DNA from: Uranotaenia lowii
Taxonomy: Eukaryota > Arthropoda > Insecta > Diptera > Culicidae
Reading direction: 5' to 3'
Assembly: GCF_029784155.1 (NCBI RefSeq)
Contig: NW_026597089.1
Coordinates: 23,177 to 87,176, forward strand
DNA length: 64,000 nucleotides
The notes below the pieces were generated by a model. It searched no databases and was not told the DNA's origin. It saw only the letters and a list, made by a program, of their open reading frames with translations. Position 1 is the stretch's first letter. Every line of letters begins with the position of its first letter. The translations under genes and the position numbers were made by a program. Shown in pieces: positions 9,536 through 21,560 of the stretch.

Positions 9536-12019
9536 CCCCGAGCGGAAAAAATCGAAAAAAATGATTTTTTGCCGAAAAATTTTCGACTTTAAAATTTTGC
9601 AAGATTCAAAAAATTCAAGGTTTTTCGCGCGCCCCCCGAGCGGAAAAAATCGAAAAAAATGATTTTTTGCCGACAAATTTTCGACTTTAAAATTTTGCAA
9701 GATTTAAAAAATTCAAGGTTTTTCGCGCGCCCCCCGAGCGGAAAAAATCGAAAAAAATGATTTTTTGCCGAAAAATTTTCGAGTTTGAAATTTTGCAAGA
9801 TTCAAAAAATTCAAGGTTTTTCGCGCGCCCCCCGAGCGGAAAAAATCGAAAAAAATGATTTTTTGCCGAAAAATTTACGACTTTAAAATTTTGCAAGATT
9901 CAAAAAATTCAAGGTTTTTCGCGCGCCCCCCGAGCGGAAAAAATCGAAAAAAATGATTTTTTGCCGAAAAATTTTCGAGTTTAAAATTTTGCAAGATTCA
10001 AAAAATTCAAGGTTTTTCGCGCGCCTCCCAGCGGAAAAAATCGAAAAAAATGATTTTTTGCCGAAAAATTTTCGAGTTAAAAATTTTGCAAGATTCAAAA
10101 AATTCAAGGTTTTTCGCGCGCCCCCCGAGCGGAAAAAATCGAAAAAAATGATTTTTTGCCGAAAAATTTTCGAGTTTAAAATTTTGCAAGATTCAAAAAA
10201 TTCAAGGTTTTTCGCGCGCCCCCCGAGCGGAAAAAATCGAAAAAAATGATTTTTTGCCGAAAAATTTTCGAGTTTAAAATTTTGCAAGATTCAAAAAATT
10301 CAAGGTTTTTCGCGCGCCCCCCGAGCGGAAAAAATCGAAAAAAATGATTTTTTGCCGAAAAATTTTCGAGTTTAAAATTTTGCAAGATTTAAAAAATTCA
10401 AGGTTTTTCGCGCGCCCCCCGAGCGGAAAAAATCGAAAAAAATGATTTTTTGCCGAAAAATTTTCGAGTTTAAAATTTTGCAAGATTAAAAAAATTCAAG
10501 GTTTTTCGCGCGCCCCCCGAGCGGAAAAAAATTGATGATGATTTTTTGCCGAAAAATTTTCGAGTTTAAAATTTTGCAAGATTCAAAAAATTCAAGGTTT
10601 TTCGCGCGCCCCCCGAGCGGAAAAAATCGAAAAAAATGATTTTTTGCCGAAAAATTTACGACTTTAAAATTTTGCAAGATTCAAAAAATTCAAGGTTTTT
10701 CGCGCGCCCCCCGAGCGGAAAAAATCGAAAAAAATGATTTTTTGCCGAAAAATTTTCGAGTTTAAAATTTTGCAAGATTCAAAAAATTCAAGGTTTTTCG
10801 CGCCCCCCGAGCGGAAAAAATCGAAAAAAATGATTTTTTGCCGAAAAATTTTCGAGTTTAAAATTTTGCAAGATTCAAAAAATTCAAGGTTTTTCGCGCG
10901 CCCCCCGAGCGGAAAAAATCGAAAAAAAATGATTTTTTGCCGAAAAATTTTCGAGTTTAAAATTTTGCAAGATTCAAAAAATTCAAGGTTTTTCGCGCGC
11001 CCCCCGAGCGGAAAAAATCGAAAAAAATGATTTTTTGCCGAAAAATTTACGACTTTAAAATTTTGCAAGATTCAAAAAATTCAAGGTTTTTCGCGCGCCC
11101 CCCGAGCGGAAAAAAAACGAAAAAAATGATTTTTTGCCGAAAAATTTTCGAGTTTAAAATTTTGCAAGATTAAAAAAATTCAAGGTTTTTCGCGCGCCCC
11201 CCGAGCGGAAAAAATCGAAAAAAAATGATTTTTTGCCGAAAAATTTTCGAGTTTAAAATTTTGCAAGATTCAAAAAATTCAAGGTTTTTCGCGCGCCCCC
11301 CGAGCGGAAAAAATCGAAAAAAATGATTTTTTGCCGAAAAATTTTCGAGTTTAAAATTTTGCAAGATTCAAAAAATTCAAGGTTTTTCGCGCGCCCCCCG
11401 AGCGGAAAAAATCGAAAAAAATGATTTTTTGCCGACAAATTTTCGAGTTTAAAATTTTGCAAGATTCAAAAAATTCAAGGTTTTTCGCGTGCCCCCCGAG
11501 CGGAAAAAATCGAAAAAAATGATTTTTTGCCGAAAAATTTTCGAGTTTAAAATTTTGCAAGATTCAAAAAATTCAAGGTTTTTCGCGCGCCCCCCGAGCG
11601 GAAAAAATCGAAAAAAATGATTTTTTGCCGAAAAATTTTCGAGTTTAAAATTTTGCAAGATTCAAAAAATTCAAGGTTTTTCGCGCGCCCCCCGAGCGGA
11701 AAAAATCGAAAAAAATGATTTTTTGCCGAAAAATTTTCGACTTTAAAATTTTGCAAGATTCAAAAAATTCAAGGTTTTTCGCGCGCCCCCCGAGCGGAAA
11801 AAATCGAAAAAAATGATTTTTTGCCGACAAATTTTCGACTTTAAAATTTTGCAAGATTTAAAAAATTCAAGGTTTTTCGCGCGCCCCCCGAGCGGAAAAA
11901 ATCGAAAAAAATGAATTTTTGCCGAAAAATTTTCGAGTTTGAAATTTTGCAAGATTCAAAAAATTCAAGGTTTTTCGCGCGCCCCCCGAGCGGAAAAAAT
12001 CGAAAAAAATGATTTTTTG
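8532..12019 (+). repeat. 3488-bp block with an apparently identical copy at 53576-57063
   Basis: Constant offset of 45044 bp with no net indel over about 35.6 units. Every marker I compared is conserved: CGCGGGCC (8845), TCGAGAAAAATGAATTTTTG (9258), GCCGATAAA (9475), GTTTGAAA (9783), CCTCCCAGCGG (10025), the GAT spacer (10532), a 2-bp-short CGCGCCCCCC unit (10800), GGAAAAAAAACG (11112), CGTGCC (11490) and ATGAATTTTTG (11912). The match ends at 8531/53575 (T versus C) and 12020/57064 (A versus C). Complete identity was not proven base by base. Confidence 0.9.
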
Positions 12020-12610
12020 AAAAAAATTTTCGAGTTTAAAATTTTGCAAGATTCTAAAAATTCAAGGTTTTTCGCGCGCCCCCCGAGCGGAAAAAATCGA
12101 AAAAAATGATTTTTTGCCGAAAAATTTTCGAGTTTAAAATTTTGCAACATTCAAAAAATTCAATGTTTTTCGCGCGCCCCCCGAGCGGAAAAAATCGAAA
12201 AAAATGATTTTTTGCCGAAAAATTTACGACTTTAAAATTTTGCAAGATTCAAAAAATTCAAGGTTTTTCGCGCGCCCCCCGAGCGGAAAAAATCGAAAAA
12301 AATGATTTTTTGCCGAAAAATTTTCGACTTTAAAATTTTGCAAGATTTAAAAAATTCAAGGTTTTTCGCGCGCCCCCCGAGCGGAAAAAATCGAAAAAAA
12401 TGATTTTTTGCCGATAAATTTTCGAGTTTAAAATTTTGCAAGATTTAAAAAATTCAAGGTTTTTCGCGCGCCCCCCGAGCGGAAAAAATCGAAAAAAATG
12501 ATTTTTTGCCGACAAATTTTCGAGTTTAAAATTTTGCAAGATTCAAAAAATTCAAGGTTTTTCGCGCGCCCCCCGAGCGGAAAAAATCGAAAAAAATGAT
12601 TTTTTGCCGA
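11942..12610 (+). repeat. Second copy of the 4407-5075 block
   Basis: It carries the same rare markers as the first copy, 7535 bp downstream. Its first 78 bases also belong to the end of the 8532-12019 block, so the recombination junction between two ancestral segments lies within 11942-12019. Confidence 0.85.
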
Positions 12611-13034
12611 CAAATTTTCGAGTTTAAAATTTTGCAAGATTCAAAAAATTCAAGGTTTTTCGCGCGCCCCCCGAGCGGAAAAAATCGAAAAAAATGATTT
12701 TTTGCCGAAAAATTTACGACTTTAAAATTTTGCAAGATTCAAAAAATTCAAGGTTTTTCGCGCGCCCCCCGAGCGGAAAAAATCGAAAAAAATGATTTTT
12801 TGCCGAAAAATTTTCGACTTTAAAATTTTGCAAGATTTAAAAAATTCAAGGTTTTTCGCGCGCCCCCCGAGCGGAAGAAATCGAAAAAAATGATTTTTTG
12901 CCGAAAAATTTTCGACTTTAAAATTTTGCAAGATTTAAAAAATTCAAGGTTTTTCGCGCGCCCCCCGAGCGGAAAAAATCGAAAAAAATGATTTTTTGCC
13001 GACAAATTTTCGAGTTTAAAATTTTGCAAGATTT
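12611..13034 (+). repeat. Satellite units linking to the 14-unit HOR
   Basis: About four units. Together with the preceding units they resemble 13.1-13.9 kb at an offset of 882 bp (nine units), including a GGAAGAAATCG unit at 12874 and its match at 13756. This is a partial, diverged tandem relation. Confidence 0.65.
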
Positions 13035-14406
13035 AAAAAATTCAAGGTTTTTCGCGCGCCCCCCGAGCGGAAAAAATCGAAAAAAATGATTTTTTGCCGA
13101 AAAATTTTCGAGTTTAAAATTTTGCAAGATTCAAAAAATTCAAGGTTTTTCGCGCGCCCCCCGAGCGGAAAAAATCGAAAAAAATGATTTTTTGCCGAAA
13201 AATTTTCGACTTTAAAATTTTGCAAGATTTAAAAAATTCAAGGTTTTTCGCGCGCCCCCCGAGCGGAAAAAATCGAAAAAAATGATTTTTTGCCGAAAAA
13301 TTTTCGAGTTTAAAATTTTGCAAGATTTAAAAAATTCAAGGTTTTTCGCGCGCCCCCCGAGCGGAAAAAATCGAAAAAAATGATTTTTTGCCGACAAATT
13401 TTCGAGTTTAAAATTTTGCAAGATTCAAAAAATTCAAGGTTTTTCGCGCGCCCCCCGAGCGGAAAAAATCGAAAAAAATGATTTTTTGCCGACAAATTTT
13501 CGAGTTTAAAATTTTGCAAGATTCAAAAAATTCAAGGTTTTTCGCGCGCCCCCCGAGCGGAAAAAATCGAAAAAAATGATTTTTTGCCGAAAAATTTACG
13601 ACTTTAAAATTTTGCAAGATTCAAAAAATTCAAGGTTTTTCGCGCGCCCCCCGAGCGGAAAAAATCGAAAAAAATGATTTTTTGCCGAAAAATTTTCGAC
13701 TTTAAAATTTTGCAAGATTTAAAAAATTCAAGGTTTTTCGCGCGCCCCCCGAGCGGAAGAAATCGAAAAAAATGATTTTTTGCCGAAAAATTTTCGAGTT
13801 TAAAATTTTGCAAGATTCAAAAAATTCAAGGTTTTTCGCGCGCCCCCCGAGCGGAAAAAATCGAAAAAAATGATTTTTTGCCGAAAAATTTTCGAGTTTA
13901 AAATTTTGCAAGATTCAAAAAATTCAAGGTTTTTCGCGCGCCCCCCGAGCGGAAAAAATCGAAAAAAATGATTTTTTGCCGAAAAATTTACGACTTTAAA
14001 ATTTTGCAAGATTCAAAAAATTCAAGGTTTTTCGCGCGCCCCCCGAGCGGAAAAAATCGAAAAAAATGATTTTTTGCCGAAAAATTTTCGACTTTAAAAT
14101 TTTGCAAGATTTAAAAAATTCAAGGTTTTTCGCGCGCCCCCCGAGCGGAAAAAATCGAAAAAAATGATTTTTTGCCGACAAATTTTCGAGTTTAAAATTT
14201 TGCAAGATTTAAAAAATTCAAGGTTTTTCGCGCGCCCCCCGAGCGGAAAAAATCGAAAAAAATGATTTTTTGCCGAAAAATTTTCGAGTTTAAAATTTTG
14301 CAAGATTCAAAAAATTCAAGGTTTTTCGCGCGCCCCCCGAGCGGAAAAAATCGAAAAAAATGATTTTTTGCCGAAAAATTTTCGAGTTTAAAATTTTGCA
14401 AGATTC
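13035..14406 (+). repeat. 14-unit (1372-bp) HOR, copy 1
   Basis: Exactly 14 units with no length change. The order of diagnostic units (GATTTAA starts, two consecutive GACAAA units, TTTACGAC, GGAAGAAATCG, TTTACGAC) is repeated in the next 1372 bp. Correspondence with 14407-15600 holds up to 14228. The one substitution I noticed in the second copy is at 14971 (AAGAC, where copy 1 has ACGAC at 13599). Confidence 0.87.
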
Positions 14407-15600
14407 AAAAAATTCAAGGTTTTTCGCGCGCCCCCCGAGCGGAAAAAATCGAAAAAAATGATTTTTTGCCGAAAAATTTTCGAGTTTAAAATTTTGCAAG
14501 ATTCAAAAAATTCAAGGTTTTTCGCGCGCCCCCCGAGCGGAAAAAATCGAAAAAAATGATTTTTTGCCGAAAAATTTTCGACTTTAAAATTTTGCAAGAT
14601 TTAAAAAATTCAAGGTTTTTCGCGCGCCCCCCGAGCGGAAAAAATCGAAAAAAATGATTTTTTGCCGAAAAATTTTCGAGTTTAAAATTTTGCAAGATTT
14701 AAAAAATTCAAGGTTTTTCGCGCGCCCCCCGAGCGGAAAAAATCGAAAAAAATGATTTTTTGCCGACAAATTTTCGAGTTTAAAATTTTGCAAGATTCAA
14801 AAAATTCAAGGTTTTTCGCGCGCCCCCCGAGCGGAAAAAATCGAAAAAAATGATTTTTTGCCGACAAATTTTCGAGTTTAAAATTTTGCAAGATTCAAAA
14901 AATTCAAGGTTTTTCGCGCGCCCCCCGAGCGGAAAAAATCGAAAAAAATGATTTTTTGCCGAAAAATTTAAGACTTTAAAATTTTGCAAGATTCAAAAAA
15001 TTCAAGGTTTTTCGCGCGCCCCCCGAGCGGAAAAAATCGAAAAAAATGATTTTTTGCCGAAAAATTTTCGACTTTAAAATTTTGCAAGATTTAAAAAATT
15101 CAAGGTTTTTCGCGCGCCCCCCGAGCGGAAGAAATCGAAAAAAATGATTTTTTGCCGAAAAATTTTCGAGTTTAAAATTTTGCAAGATTCAAAAAATTCA
15201 AGGTTTTTCGCGCGCCCCCCGAGCGGAAAAAATCGAAAAAAATGATTTTTTGCCGAAAAATTTTCGAGTTTAAAATTTTGCAAGATTCAAAAAATTCAAG
15301 GTTTTTCGCGCGCCCCCCGAGCGGAAAAAATCGAAAAAAATGATTTTTTGCCGAAAAATTTACGACTTTAAAATTTTGCAAGATTCAAAAAATTCAAGGT
15401 TTTTCGCGCGCCCCCCGAGCGGAAAAAATCGAAAAAAATGATTTTTTGCCGAAAAATTTTCGACTTTAAAATTTTGCAAGATTTAAAAAATTCAAGGTTT
15501 TTCGCGCGCCCCCCGAGCGGAAAAAATCGAAAAAAATGATTTTTTGCCGACAAATTTTCGAGTTTAAAATTTTGCAAGATTTAAAAAATTCAAGGTTTTT
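14407..15600 (+). repeat. 14-unit HOR, copy 2 (partial, 1194 bp)
   Basis: Same unit order as 13035-14228. The correspondence stops at 15601, where TTTTTGGCGCGCC begins. A related but indel-shifted series lies at about 24.5-25.6 kb, with the same run of GATTTAA, GACAAA, GACAAA and TTTACGAC units. Confidence 0.85.
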
Positions 15601-17564
15601 GGCGCGCCCCCCGAGCGGAAAAAATCGAAAAAAATGATTTTTTGCCGAAAAATTTTCGAGTTTAAAATTTTGCAAGATTCAAAAAATTCAAGGTTTTTCG
15701 CGCGCCCCCCGAGCGGAAAAAATCGAAAAAAATGATTTTTTGCCGAAAAATTTTCGACTTTAAAATTTTGCGTGATTCAAAAAATTCAAGGTTTTTCGCG
15801 CGCCCCCCGAGCGGAAAAAATCGAAAAAAATGATTTTTTGCCGAAATTCAAAAAATTCAAGGTTTTTCGCGCGCCTCCCGAGCGGAAAAAATCGAAAAAA
15901 ATGATTTTTTGCCGAAAAATTTTCGACTTTAAAATTTTGCAAGATTCAAAAAATTCAAGGTTTTTCGCGCGCCCCCCGAGCGGAAAAAATCGAAAAAAAT
16001 GATTTTTTTGCCGAAAAATTTTCGAGTTTAAAATTTTGCAAGATTCAAAAAATTCAAGGTTTTTCGCGCGCCCCCCGAGCGGAAAAAATCGAAAAAAATG
16101 ATTTTTTGCCGAAAAATTTTCGACTTTAAAATTTTGCAAGATTTAAAAAATTCAAGGTTTTTCGCGCGCCCCCCGAGCGGAAAAAATCGAAAAAAATGAT
16201 TTTTTGCCGAAAAATTTTCGACTTTAAAATTTTGCAAGATTCAAAAAATTCAAGGTTTTTCGCGCGCCCCCCGAGCGGAAAAAATCGAAAAAAATGATTT
16301 TTTGCCGACAAATTTTCGAGTTTAAAATTTTGCAAGATTCAAAAAATTCAAGGTTTTTCGCGCGCCCCCCGAGCGGAAAAAATCGAAAAAAATGATTTTT
16401 TGCCGAAAAATTTTCGAGTTTAAAATTTTGCAAGATTCAAAAAATTCAAGGTTTTTCGCGCGCCCCCCGAGCGGAAAAAATCGATAAAAATGATTTTTTG
16501 CCGAAAAATTTTCGAGTTTAAAATTTTGCAAGATTCAAAAAATTCAAGGTTTTTCGCGCGCCCCCCGAGCGGAAAAAATCGAAAAAAATGATTTTTTGCC
16601 GAAAAATTTTCGACTTTAAAATTTTGCAAGATTTAAAAAATTCAAGGTTTTTCGCGCGCCCCCCAAGCGGAAAAAATCGAAAAAAATGATTTTTTGCCGA
16701 AAAATTTTCGATTTTAAAATTTTGCAAGATTTAAAAAATTCAAGGTTTTTCGCGCGCCCCCCGAGCGGAAAAAATCGAAAAAAATGATTTTTTGCCAAAA
16801 AATTTTCGAGTTTAAAATTTTGCAAGATTCAAAAAATTCAAGGTTTTTCGCGCGCCCCCCGAGCGGAAAAAATCGAAAAAAATGATTTTTTGCCGAAAAA
16901 TTTTCGAGTTTAAAATTTTGCAAGATTTAAAAAATTCAAGGTTTTTCGCGCGCCCCCCGAGCGGAAAAAATCGAAAAAAATGATTTTTTGCCGAAAAATT
17001 TTCGACTTTAAAATTTTGCAAGATTAAAAAAATTCAAGGTTTTTCGCGCGCCCCCCGAGCGGAAAAAATCGAAAAAAAATGATTTTTTGCCGAAAAATTT
17101 ACGACTTTAAAATTTTGCAAGATTCAAAAAATTCAAGGTTTTTCGCGCGCCCCCCGAGCGGAAAAAATCGAAAAAAATGATTTTTTGCCGACAAATTTTC
17201 GAGTTTAAAATTTTGCAAGATTCAAAAAATTCAAGGTTTTTCGCGCGCCCCCCGAGCGGAAAAAATCGAAAAAAAATGATTTTTTGCCGAAAAATTTACG
17301 ACTTTAAAATTTTGCAAGATTAAAAAAATTCAAGGTTTTTCGCGCGCCCCCCGAGCGGAAAAAATCGAAAAAAAAGATTTTTTGCCGAAAAATTTACGAG
17401 TTTAAAATTTTGCAAGATTCAAAAAATTCAAGGTTTTTCGCGCGCCCCCCGAGCGGAAAAAATCGAAAAAAATGATTTTTTGCCGAAAAATTTACGACTT
17501 TAAAATTTTGCAAGATTCAAAAAATTCAAGGTTTTTCGCGCGCCCCCCGAGCGGAAAAAATCGA
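15432..17564 (+). repeat. 22-unit (2133-bp) tandem duplication, copy 1
   Basis: This block is followed directly by a second copy. Markers: TTTTTGGCGCGCC (15601), GCGTGATTC (15770), a unit with a 27-bp deletion (~15845), a T7 unit (~16005), TCGATAAAAATG (16481), CCCCCCAAGCGG (~16671), TTCGATTTTAAAA (~16709), GCCAAAAAATTTT (~16796) and AAAAAAAAGATTTTTTGCC with TTTACGAG (~17375-17400). Length fits 22 units minus 27 bp plus four 1-bp insertions. Confidence 0.92.
15843..15852 (+). other. Junction of a 27-bp deletion inside a monomer (copy 1)
   Basis: GCCGA is followed directly by AATTCAAAAAATTC. The 27 bases that normally lie between the two internal sub-repeats are missing, giving a 71-bp unit. 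The same junction occurs 2133 bp downstream at about 17976-17985, so the deletion preceded the tandem duplication. Confidence 0.9.
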
Positions 17565-19697
17565 AAAAAAATGATTTTTTGCCGAAAAATTTTCGACTTT
17601 AAAATTTTGCAAGATTTAAAAAATTCAAGGTTTTTCGCGCGCCCCCCGAGCGGAAAAAATCGAAAAAAATGATTTTTTGCCGACAAATTTTCGAGTTTAA
17701 AATTTTGCAAGATTTAAAAAATTCAAGGTTTTTGGCGCGCCCCCCGAGCGGAAAAAATCGAAAAAAATGATTTTTTGCCGAAAAATTTTCGAGTTTAAAA
17801 TTTTGCAAGATTCAAAAAATTCAAGGTTTTTCGCGCGCCCCCCGAGCGGAAAAAATCGAAAAAAATGATTTTTTGCCGAAAAATTTTCGACTTTAAAATT
17901 TTGCGTGATTCAAAAAATTCAAGGTTTTTCGCGCGCCCCCCGAGCGGAAAAAATCGAAAAAAATGATTTTTTGCCGAAATTCAAAAAATTCAAGGTTTTT
18001 CGCGCGCCTCCCGAGCGGAAAAAATCGAAAAAAATGATTTTTTGCCGAAAAATTTTCGACTTTAAAATTTTGCAAGATTCAAAAAATTCAAGGTTTTTCG
18101 CGCGCCCCCCGAGCGGAAAAAATCGAAAAAAATGATTTTTTTGCCGAAAAATTTTCGAGTTTAAAATTTTGCAAGATTCAAAAAATTCAAGGTTTTTCGC
18201 GCGCCCCCCGAGCGGAAAAAATCGAAAAAAATGATTTTTTGCCGAAAAATTTTCGACTTTAAAATTTTGCAAGATTTAAAAAATTCAAGGTTTTTCGCGC
18301 GCCCCCCGAGCGGAAAAAATCGAAAAAAATGATTTTTTGCCGAAAAATTTTCGACTTTAAAATTTTGCAAGATTCAAAAAATTCAAGGTTTTTCGCGCGC
18401 CCCCCGAGCGGAAAAAATCGAAAAAAATGATTTTTTGCCGACAAATTTTCGAGTTTAAAATTTTGCAAGATTCAAAAAATTCAAGGTTTTTCGCGCGCCC
18501 CCCGAGCGGAAAAAATCGAAAAAAATGATTTTTTGCCGAAAAATTTTCGAGTTTAAAATTTTGCAAGATTCAAAAAATTCAAGGTTTTTCGCGCGCCCCC
18601 CGAGCGGAAAAAATCGATAAAAATGATTTTTTGCCGAAAAATTTTCGAGTTTAAAATTTTGCAAGATTCAAAAAATTCAAGGTTTTTCGCGCGCCCCCCG
18701 AGCGGAAAAAATCGAAAAAAATGATTTTTTGCCGAAAAATTTTCGACTTTAAAATTTTGCAAGATTTAAAAAATTCAAGGTTTTTCGCGCGCCCCCCAAG
18801 CGGAAAAAATCGAAAAAAATGATTTTTTGCCGAAAAATTTTCGATTTTAAAATTTTGCAAGATTTAAAAAATTCAAGGTTTTTCGCGCGCCCCCCGAGCG
18901 GAAAAAATCGAAAAAAATGATTTTTTGCCAAAAAATTTTCGAGTTTAAAATTTTGCAAGATTCAAAAAATTCAAGGTTTTTCGCGCGCCCCCCGAGCGGA
19001 AAAAATCGAAAAAAATGATTTTTTGCCGAAAAATTTTCGAGTTTAAAATTTTGCAAGATTTAAAAAATTCAAGGTTTTTCGCGCGCCCCCCGAGCGGAAA
19101 AAATCGAAAAAAATGATTTTTTGCCGAAAAATTTTCGACTTTAAAATTTTGCAAGATTAAAAAAATTCAAGGTTTTTCGCGCGCCCCCCGAGCGGAAAAA
19201 ATCGAAAAAAATGATTTTTTGCCGAAAAATTTACGACTTTAAAATTTTGCAAGATTCAAAAAATTCAAGGTTTTTCGCGCGCCCCCCGAGCGGAAAAAAT
19301 CGAAAAAAATGATTTTTTGCCGACAAATTTTCGAGTTTAAAATTTTGCAAGATTCAAAAAATTCAAGGTTTTTCGCGCGCCCCCCGAGCGGAAAAAATCG
19401 AAAAAAAATGATTTTTTGCCGAAAAATTTACGACTTTAAAATTTTGCAAGATTAAAAAAATTCAAGGTTTTTCGCGCGCCCCCCGAGCGGAAAAAATCGA
19501 AAAAAAAGATTTTTTGCCGAAAAATTTACGAGTTTAAAATTTTGCAAGATTCAAAAAATTCAAGGTTTTTCGCGCGCCCCCCGAGCGGAAAAAATCGAAA
19601 AAAATGATTTTTTGCCGAAAAATTTACGACTTTAAAATTTTGCAAGATTCAAAAAATTCAAGGTTTTTCGCGCGCCCCCCGAGCGGAAAAAATCGAA
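17565..19697 (+). repeat. 22-unit (2133-bp) tandem duplication, copy 2
   Basis: It reproduces copy 1 marker for marker at +2133 bp: GGCGCGCC at 17734, GCGTGATTC at 17903, the 27-bp-deleted unit, TCGATAAAAATG at 18614, CCAAGCGG and the GATTTTTTGCC/TTTACGAG unit. The only difference I noticed is A7 at about 19205-19211 against A8 at about 17071-17078, after which the offset is 2132. This is among the youngest duplications in the window. Confidence 0.92.
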
Positions 19698-20430
19698 AAA
19701 AATGATTTTTTGCCGACAAATTTTCGAGTTTAAAATTTTGCAAGATTCAAAAAATTCAAGGTTTTTCGCGCGCCCCCCGAGCGGAAAAAATCGAAAAAAA
19801 ATGATTTTTTGCCGAAAAATTTTCGACTTTAAAATTTTGCAAGATTAAAAAAATTCAAGGTTTTTCGCGCGCCCCCCGAGCGGAAAAAATCGAAAAAAAT
19901 GATTTTTTGCCGAAAAATTTTCGAGTTTAAAATTTTGCAAGATTAAAAAAATTCAAGGTTTTTCGCGCGCCCCCCGAGCGGAAAAAATCGAAAAAAATGT
20001 TTTTTTGCCGAAAAATTTACGACTTTAAAATTTTGCAAGATTCAAAAAATTCAAGGTTTTTCGCGCGCCCCCCGAGCGGAAAAAATCGAAAAAAATGATT
20101 TTTTGCCGAAAAATTTTCGAGTTTAAAATTTTGCAAGATTCAAAAAATTCAAGGTTTTTCGCGCGCCCCCTGAGCGGAAAAAATCGAAAAAAATGATTTT
20201 TTGCCGAAAAATTTTCGACTTTAAAATTTTGCAACATTCAAAAAATTCAAGGTTTTTCGCGCGCCCCCCGAGCGGAAAAAATCGAAAAAAATGATTTTTT
20301 GCCGAAAAATTTTCGAGTTTAAAATTTTGCAAGATTCAAAAAATTCAAGGTTTTTCGCGCGCCCCCCGAGCGGAAAAAATCGAAAAAAATGATTTTTTGC
20401 CGAAAAATTTTCGAGTTTAAAATTTTGCAA
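19698..20430 (+). repeat. Satellite block shared with 37.9-38.5 kb
   Basis: Markers AAAAATGTTTTTTTGCC (T at 20000), CCCCCTGAGCGG (20171) and GCAACATTC (~20233) recur 18039 bp downstream at 38039, 38210 and ~38272. This ties the right flank of the 2133-bp duplication to the 35.8-38.6 kb region. Confidence 0.8.
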
Positions 20431-21560
20431 GATTCAAAAAATTCAAGGTTTTTCGCGCGCCCCCCGAGCGGAAAAAATCGAAAAAAATGATTTTTTGCCG
20501 ACAAATTTTCGAGTTTAAAATTTTGCAAGATTCAAAAAATTCAAGGTTTTTCGCGCGCCCCCCGAGCGGAAAAAATCGAAAAAAATGATTTTTTGCCGAA
20601 AAATTTTCGAGTTTAAAATTTTGCAAGATTCAAAAAATTCAAGGTTTTTCGCGCGCCCCCCGAGCGGAAAAAATCGAAAAAAATGATTTTTTGCCGAAAA
20701 ATTTTCGAGTTTAAAATTTTGCAAGATTCAAAAAATTCAAGGTTTTTCGCGCGCCCCCCGAGCGGAAAAAATCGAAAAAAATGATTTTTTGCCGAAAAAT
20801 TTTCGAGTTTAAAATTTTGCAAGATTCAAAAAATTCAAGGTTTTTCGCGCGCCCCCCGAGCGTAAAAAATCGAAAAAAATGATTTTTTGCCGAAAAATTT
20901 TCGAGTTTAAAATTTTGCAAGATTCAAAAAATTCAAGGTTTTTCGCGCGCTCCCCGAGCGGAAAAAATCGAAAAAAATGATTTTTTGCCGACAAATTTTC
21001 GAGTTTAAAATTTTGCAAGATTCAAAAAATTCAAGGTTTTTCGCGCGCCCCCCGAGCGGAAAAAATCGAAAAAAATGATTTTTTGCCGAAAAATTTTCGA
21101 GTTTAAAATTTTGCAAGATTCAAAAAATTCAAGGTTTTTCGCGCGCCCCCCGAGCGGAAAAAATCGAAAAAAATGATTTTTTGCCGACAAATTTTCGAGT
21201 TTAAAATTTTGCAAGATTCAAAAAATTCAAGGTTTTTCGCGCGCCCCCCGAGCGGAAAAAATCGAAAAAAATGATTTTTTGCCGAAAAATTTTCGAGTTT
21301 AAAATTTTGCAAGATTCAAAAAATTCAAGGTTTTTCGCGCGCCCCCCGAGCGGAAAAAATCGAAAAAAATGATTTTTTGCCGACAAATTTTCGAGTTTAA
21401 AATTTTGCAAGATTTAAAAAATTCAAGGTTTTTCGCGCGCCCCCCGAGCGGAAAAAATCGAAAAAAATGATTTTTTGCCGACAAATTTTCGAGTTTAAAA
21501 TTTTGCAAGATTCAAAAAATTCAAGGTTTTTCGCGCGCCCCCCGAGCGGAAGAAATCGAA
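20431..21560 (+). repeat. Partly dimeric (196-bp) sub-array
   Basis: Units with GACAAATTTTCGAG alternate with normal units. The variant lies at about 20501, 20991, 21187, 21383 and 21481, that is spacings of 490, 196, 196 and 98 bp. Two units make 196 bp, so this stretch looks like local amplification of a unit pair. Confidence 0.65.
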
